A stretch of DNA of 64,000 bases. Origin: Physcia stellaris. Its lineage: Eukaryota > Ascomycota > Lecanoromycetes > Caliciales > Physciaceae. The stretch is from positions 1-64,000 of the forward strand of contig JABSSW010000082.1 of NCBI GenBank assembly GCA_018902385.1, in the 5' to 3' direction. Below, piece by piece: positions 59,470 to 64,000 of this stretch (within the stretch, counting starts at the first letter, position 1; every line of letters starts with the position of its first letter). The position numbers and the translations under genes are program-made. The notes under the pieces were generated by a model, which was given only the letters and a program-made list of their open reading frames with translations, had not been told where the DNA came from and searched no databases.

Positions 59470-60532
59470 TTGATGATTAAGCATCATCTCATCTAATTTT
59501 GATGAACGACCTCATTTATTTGAACGAAGACATCGTTCGTCAACGATTTCGTCGTCGACGCATCTCGCTGTCGTCATATTTCTGTATAGAATTCATGATG
59601 TTGAGAGACAAGATTTCGCTTCGTTGATTTAATTTATGAATTTTAATTTATGATAAATGTCGAATCAACAATGCGTTTTTGTTGTGATTTTTTGTTTTTC
59701 ATTTTTTTCGTTTGCACGTCTCGTAAATTCGTTTTGTTTTTTTTTCGAATAAATTGTTTCGTCGTGATTTCAAAAGTAACATCTCGTTGACGTCGAATTT
59801 TCGATTGATGCGATTTCGATTTTCATTTTTTGAATTCAATCATTTTTTTTGTTTTGATCAACGTCTTGATCGATAAAATATAACATTTCGAAAATTTTCA
59901 TTTTTTTTCGTTTTCACGATTCAATTTTATCATTATTCACAATGTTATCACGATGATTCATTATCGTTTCGTAAACATTGCGTTTGTTTGTAATCATTTG
60001 ATCATTCAATCGTATATTTTTTTACAATTTTGAATCGTTTAAATTTTCGTGAACGATTGTTCGATCAAATGATATCATTTAAAATTTCGAAAACATTTGT
60101 TGTCATTGCGTTCGTGATTCGAAACAATATCGTCATTTCGTTTCAACAATCATCATTCGACAACACGATCGTGAAATCGTTTTAATTTGAAATCGATCAA
60201 CGAAACGAATTGATTTCAATTCATGAAAATTCATCAAACGACGAACGCATTGTTGTTGTTTTTCGCGTGTCGTTTCGACGTATTATCGTCGTTTCAACGA
60301 ACGTCGACGATTTCGAATTCGATAATCAAATTAATTACGCAAACAATTGACGAACAATTCAAACGATAATTGAAAAAAAACGAAAAACAAACGTGAATAT
60401 AAATTGTTTTTGAAAAAAAACGTTTCGATATTTTTTCTTAAAACGTAATATTTATTTCAAATTTGATCATTTTAAAAAAAAATCAAATCAAAAATTTTCA
60501 AATTCAAATTCAAATTCAATTCAAAGTTTGAT
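59470..60532 (+). other. AT-rich 5' region of the right Gypsy relic
   Basis: About 1 kb of AT-rich sequence lies upstream of the gag-like region, where a 5' LTR would be expected. I could not fix LTR ends. A short CAAATT-type repeat run occurs near 60,500. No host gene seen. Confidence 0.5.
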
Positions 60533-63500
60533 TTGCAAAACAAATTTCAAATTCAAAATTTCAAATTTGATTCGATTTTCGAAAAAACGAAATTTCGAAA
60601 AAACGAAATTCAATTCGCGTTGTTGAAAAAAAACGAAAACGTTCACAAACGTTTTTCAATAACGAAAACGACGATGACAATAACGACAACGAAAAATTTC
60701 GTAATAAATTTATTTCGAAACGTTCGCGTTTTCGACGAATTATCGAATTCAAATTCAAAAATTTATTCATTTACAACGTCAAAAATATTAAAAAATTTCA
60801 ATCGTGAATTCGAAACGTCGTGTGAATTTTCGACGCAAATTTTAATTATTTTTTCAAACGTCGTATCAAAATCGTTTGAACGCAACAATTTTTTGATGCG
60901 ATTTCAATCGAATTATGAAAATCGCATCAGAAAATCAATCAATATCGAAAAAAATTGATGATGACGTGATCGTATTTTTCGAAATTTTTTCATAACGATG
61001 TCGAATTTTTGAAATTCGTCGTTTTGATGTGAATCAAAAATACAATAATGTTAAACAAAAAAAAAACGATAAATGAATTCGCGACGCATTTCGAATCGTT
61101 GAAAACAAAATTGAACGTCATCGAAAATATCAAACGAAACAAATTTTTTTATGATTTGAACGATATTTTACGAAAAATTATCATTTTCGACGCAATTTCG
61201 TCGACGATTCGTCAAAAAATTTTGATCAAAATCGTCAATGCGAAACGATCGTCATTTTATCAAAAATTTTCAAAACGTTTTCGATTTTCGCAAATTTTTC
61301 GTTCGAAAATCGTGAACGTCAAAAAAACAAAAATTTCGTCAAAAATGATTTTTTGCGCAATTTGATAAAACGAAAAATCAATTTGATAAAAACAAAAAAA
61401 ACGACGTCGATTCGTCGACGAAAAAAAATCGAAATTGTTACAATTGCGATGAATCGAAACATAAAAAAAAATTGTTTTTATTCAAAAAAAAAACAATCGT
61501 CGACGTTAATGCGATTCGCAAAAATAAAAACAAAACATTTTCAAAATTTATCGAAATCAAAAATGATTCGAAAAATTGAAAAAATTTGTTGCGATAATCG
61601 TCGTTGTCGTGACGAATTTACACAAAATTCAATCAAATGACATATTCATTCGCGTCAACGTCAATATTTTTGAAAAATAACAATCGCAAATGAATTTCAT
61701 GAATTCGATCGTTAACATAAATTGCATTTCGAAATCGTTGACGAAAAAATGAAATTTGCAAAATATCGACGAAACGTTCATAAAAATGAATAATTTCGAT
61801 GTTGAAAACAAATTTTTCATTAACACGTATCAAATGAAAATAAACGTACGTGATAACAAAAATAATTTTTTCATTTCAATACAAAAATTTTATTCATTTC
61901 AAAATTTGATGTATTTTTTGATAATGAATTTTTCATGAATAATGAAAAACAATTCACATGTACATTGATTCACGATGACGTGACGTTACACAATCAAAAA
62001 AAATCGATTGAAATTAAACATTTTCGAAAATTTCACGATAATGTTGAACGATAACATCATTTCAATATATGCGTTGATATATATCATACGAAAAAACGAC
62101 AAAACGTCGATCGAAATTTCGAACGAATTACAAACATTCGAAAATGTGTTTTTTTTTAAATCGACGATCACGTTTTTTTCGCACGACGAACACGATCATG
62201 TCATTGATTTAATGTCGAACAAATTTTCGTTTTTCGAATTTCTGTACAATATGTTTCAAAAAAAATTAAAAATTTTTCAAAAATATATTCGCGAAAATTT
62301 TGCGTTGAATCGTATCAAATATTCGATTGTCGATATTAATGCGTCGATATTATTCATTTTCAAAAAAAATGAAAATTTAAAATTTTGCGTAAATTACAAA
62401 AATTTGAATGCGATCACAATCAAAAACAAAATTTCATTATCGTTGATTGATGAAACATTGAATCGTTTAATAAACGTCGCGTATTTTATCAAATTAAATT
62501 TGAAAAACGCGTATTATCGTATAAAAATCAAAACGAATGACGAATGAAAAATCGCATTTCGAACACGATACGATTTTTTCGAATACGTCGTGATGTTTTT
62601 CGATTTTGTCAACGCGTCGACGATTTTTCAATCGTTCATAAACAAAATGTTTGCAAAATTGATAAACAAATTGTGTGTGTTGTTTTTAAACGACATTTTG
62701 ATTTATTTTCGAACGAAAAAAAAACATTGACGTCACGTAAAAACGATGTTTAAACGTTTTCGAAAATTCAATTTTTTCGTCAATTTGATCAAATGTCGAT
62801 TTATGCAAAAATTCATCGAATTTTTAAAATATATTATCAATAACAAAAAAATATTCATGAACATGAAAAAAGTAAATTCGATCAAATCATGATCGATTTT
62901 TGATAATTTCAAAAAATTGCAAATTTTTCTGAGATTCGCAAATTTTTATCGAAAATTCATCGTAAAATACGCGAAAATGTCGCGTTTACTGTTCGAATTA
63001 TTGAAAAATAACAAAAACGAAAAGCAAATCGACGAATTCATTTGAAACGACGAAACAATGAAAATTTTCAAAAAATTCATTCGCATGTTCATCGAAACGT
63101 TTATGTTAATGCATTTCGATTTCAATAATCGAACAATAATTGATATCGATGTTTCAAAATTCGTCATCGCAAAAATGATTTTGCAATTGATAAAAAATTT
63201 CGACATCGAAAATTAAACGCAATAACATTTCGTCGTTTTTTATTCAAAAAAAATGATATTTGTCGAAATTAAATATTCAACGCACGATCAAAAGTTGTTT
63301 GTCATCGTGAAAAATTTCAAACAATGACGTCATTATTTAAAAAATAATCAATTTACGATCATTGTAATATCGAATCATAACAATTTAAAATATTTCATGT
63401 TTATTACGTTTTTGAACAAACGACAAATCAAATGAATTTTATTGTTAAATGAATATGATTTCGAAATCAAATACAGAAATAAAAATTTGAATTCGACAAA

Positions 63501-64000
63501 CGAATCATTTCGACGTTCAAATTACGAAAACGAAAACGAAAACGAAAACGATAATATTTGTTTGTTCATATTGCAAAACAAATTTCGAAATATCGCAATT
63601 GCGAACATCGCGTTCTCAACGAAATCAAAACAATGCGAAAAAATTTTTGACGAAAAATTTTCAAAAAAAATTTTCAAAACGAAATTGTCGCGATATCGCA
63701 AACAATACGTCGAAAAAAAATTGTTGAAACGTGTGACAAAAAAAATTCGTACGAAAATTCATTTCAGAAATTTTTCAACAAAATTGAAAAATTGCAAATG
63801 TTCGACAATGAATGCGTAAAACGTCGCGCGTTCATACGAAACGACAGAAAATTTAAAAATTGAACATTAAATTCGAACAATATTTTACGATATTGATATG
63901 TTGTATATGTATCAAATGAAACAAATTTAAAAATCGAAATTTTGCGACGTTGTCACGACGATTTTTTTGCGAAACATTTCGAAATTGAAAAAATCGTTGA
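60533..64000 (+). mobile_element. Gypsy-family LTR retrotransposon relic, cut by the window end
   Basis: Plus-strand similarity runs in Ty3/Gypsy order. Gag is at about 60,533-61,365, with FATHFESLKTKLNVI in a capsid-like region, and a zinc-knuckle remnant lies near 61,430-61,480. Protease follows at about 61,750-61,940. Reverse transcriptase is at about 62,100-62,900, with LKFCVNYKNLNAITIKNK in the palm, and RNase H at about 63,050-63,330. The linker into integrase (LNEYDFEIKYRNKNLN) starts at about 63,442 and the element continues past 64,000. Old, with well over ten breaks. Composition is extreme: in 62,161-62,220 all 14 C are CpG or CpA. It is a different family from the left Gypsy relic. 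Confidence 0.82.

Noticed and set aside
63524-63553. CGAAAA repeat run in the right block
   Set aside because: A short low-complexity run inside the retroelement relic, expected in such AT-rich sequence.
1-64000. CRISPR arrays, prokaryotic operons or phage
   Set aside because: No regularly spaced repeats were seen, and all genes have eukaryotic fungal structure.

Overview
The window looks like nuclear DNA of a filamentous ascomycete (Pezizomycotina). Genes have short introns of about 50-80 bases with GT...AG ends. Recognisable families are fungal: two CFEM domains in one GPI-type protein, a CBM1 module, a CrnA-type nitrate transporter, a fungal lysozyme-like secreted protein and a PIF/Harbinger transposon. 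I cannot name the species.

Layout. Three AT-rich blocks (about 1-8,340, 38,750-42,540 and 59,470-64,000) separate two gene-bearing stretches of ordinary composition (8,450-38,550 and 42,670-59,470). Blocks one and three are heavily decayed LTR retrotransposons: a Gypsy and a Copia relic on the minus strand at the left, and a different Gypsy relic on the plus strand at the right, running off the end. The middle block is one PIF/Harbinger DNA transposon of 4,116 bp with perfect 23-bp terminal inverted repeats and a 3-bp ATT target duplication. The retroelement blocks carry an odd mutational fingerprint. C is almost never followed by C or T (and G almost never preceded by G or A), while CpA and CpG are common. 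Classic RIP removes CpA instead. This is the most unusual signal in the window.

First gene stretch, left to right: a broken HhH-type gene relic; an intron-containing tRNA-Trp; a GMC oxidoreductase (minus); a GNAT acetyltransferase (minus, three exons); a secreted Cys-rich protein with a possible Kex2 site; a multi-span membrane protein (minus, two exons); a frameshifted unknown gene; a nitrate/nitrite transporter (minus, three exons); a two-exon conserved protein resembling DUF8004 proteins; an APC-family amino acid/choline-type permease (minus); a protein with an internally duplicated domain (minus); and a decayed gene next to the Harbinger element.

Second gene stretch: a cupin with a C-terminal membrane anchor (minus); a secreted lysozyme/SLT-like protein; a monocarboxylate-transporter pseudogene; a DHCR24-like FAD sterol reductase; a six-exon expansin-like protein ending in CBM1; a five-exon GPI-type protein with two tandem CFEM domains (minus); and a carbonyl-reductase-type SDR (minus) whose frame is kept only by a 32-base intron. 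There is no secondary-metabolite backbone enzyme, and no operon-like logic links the genes. The pattern is gene islands rich in secreted and transport proteins between repeat blocks, with pseudogenes in both islands. Large gene-free gaps are recorded as such.
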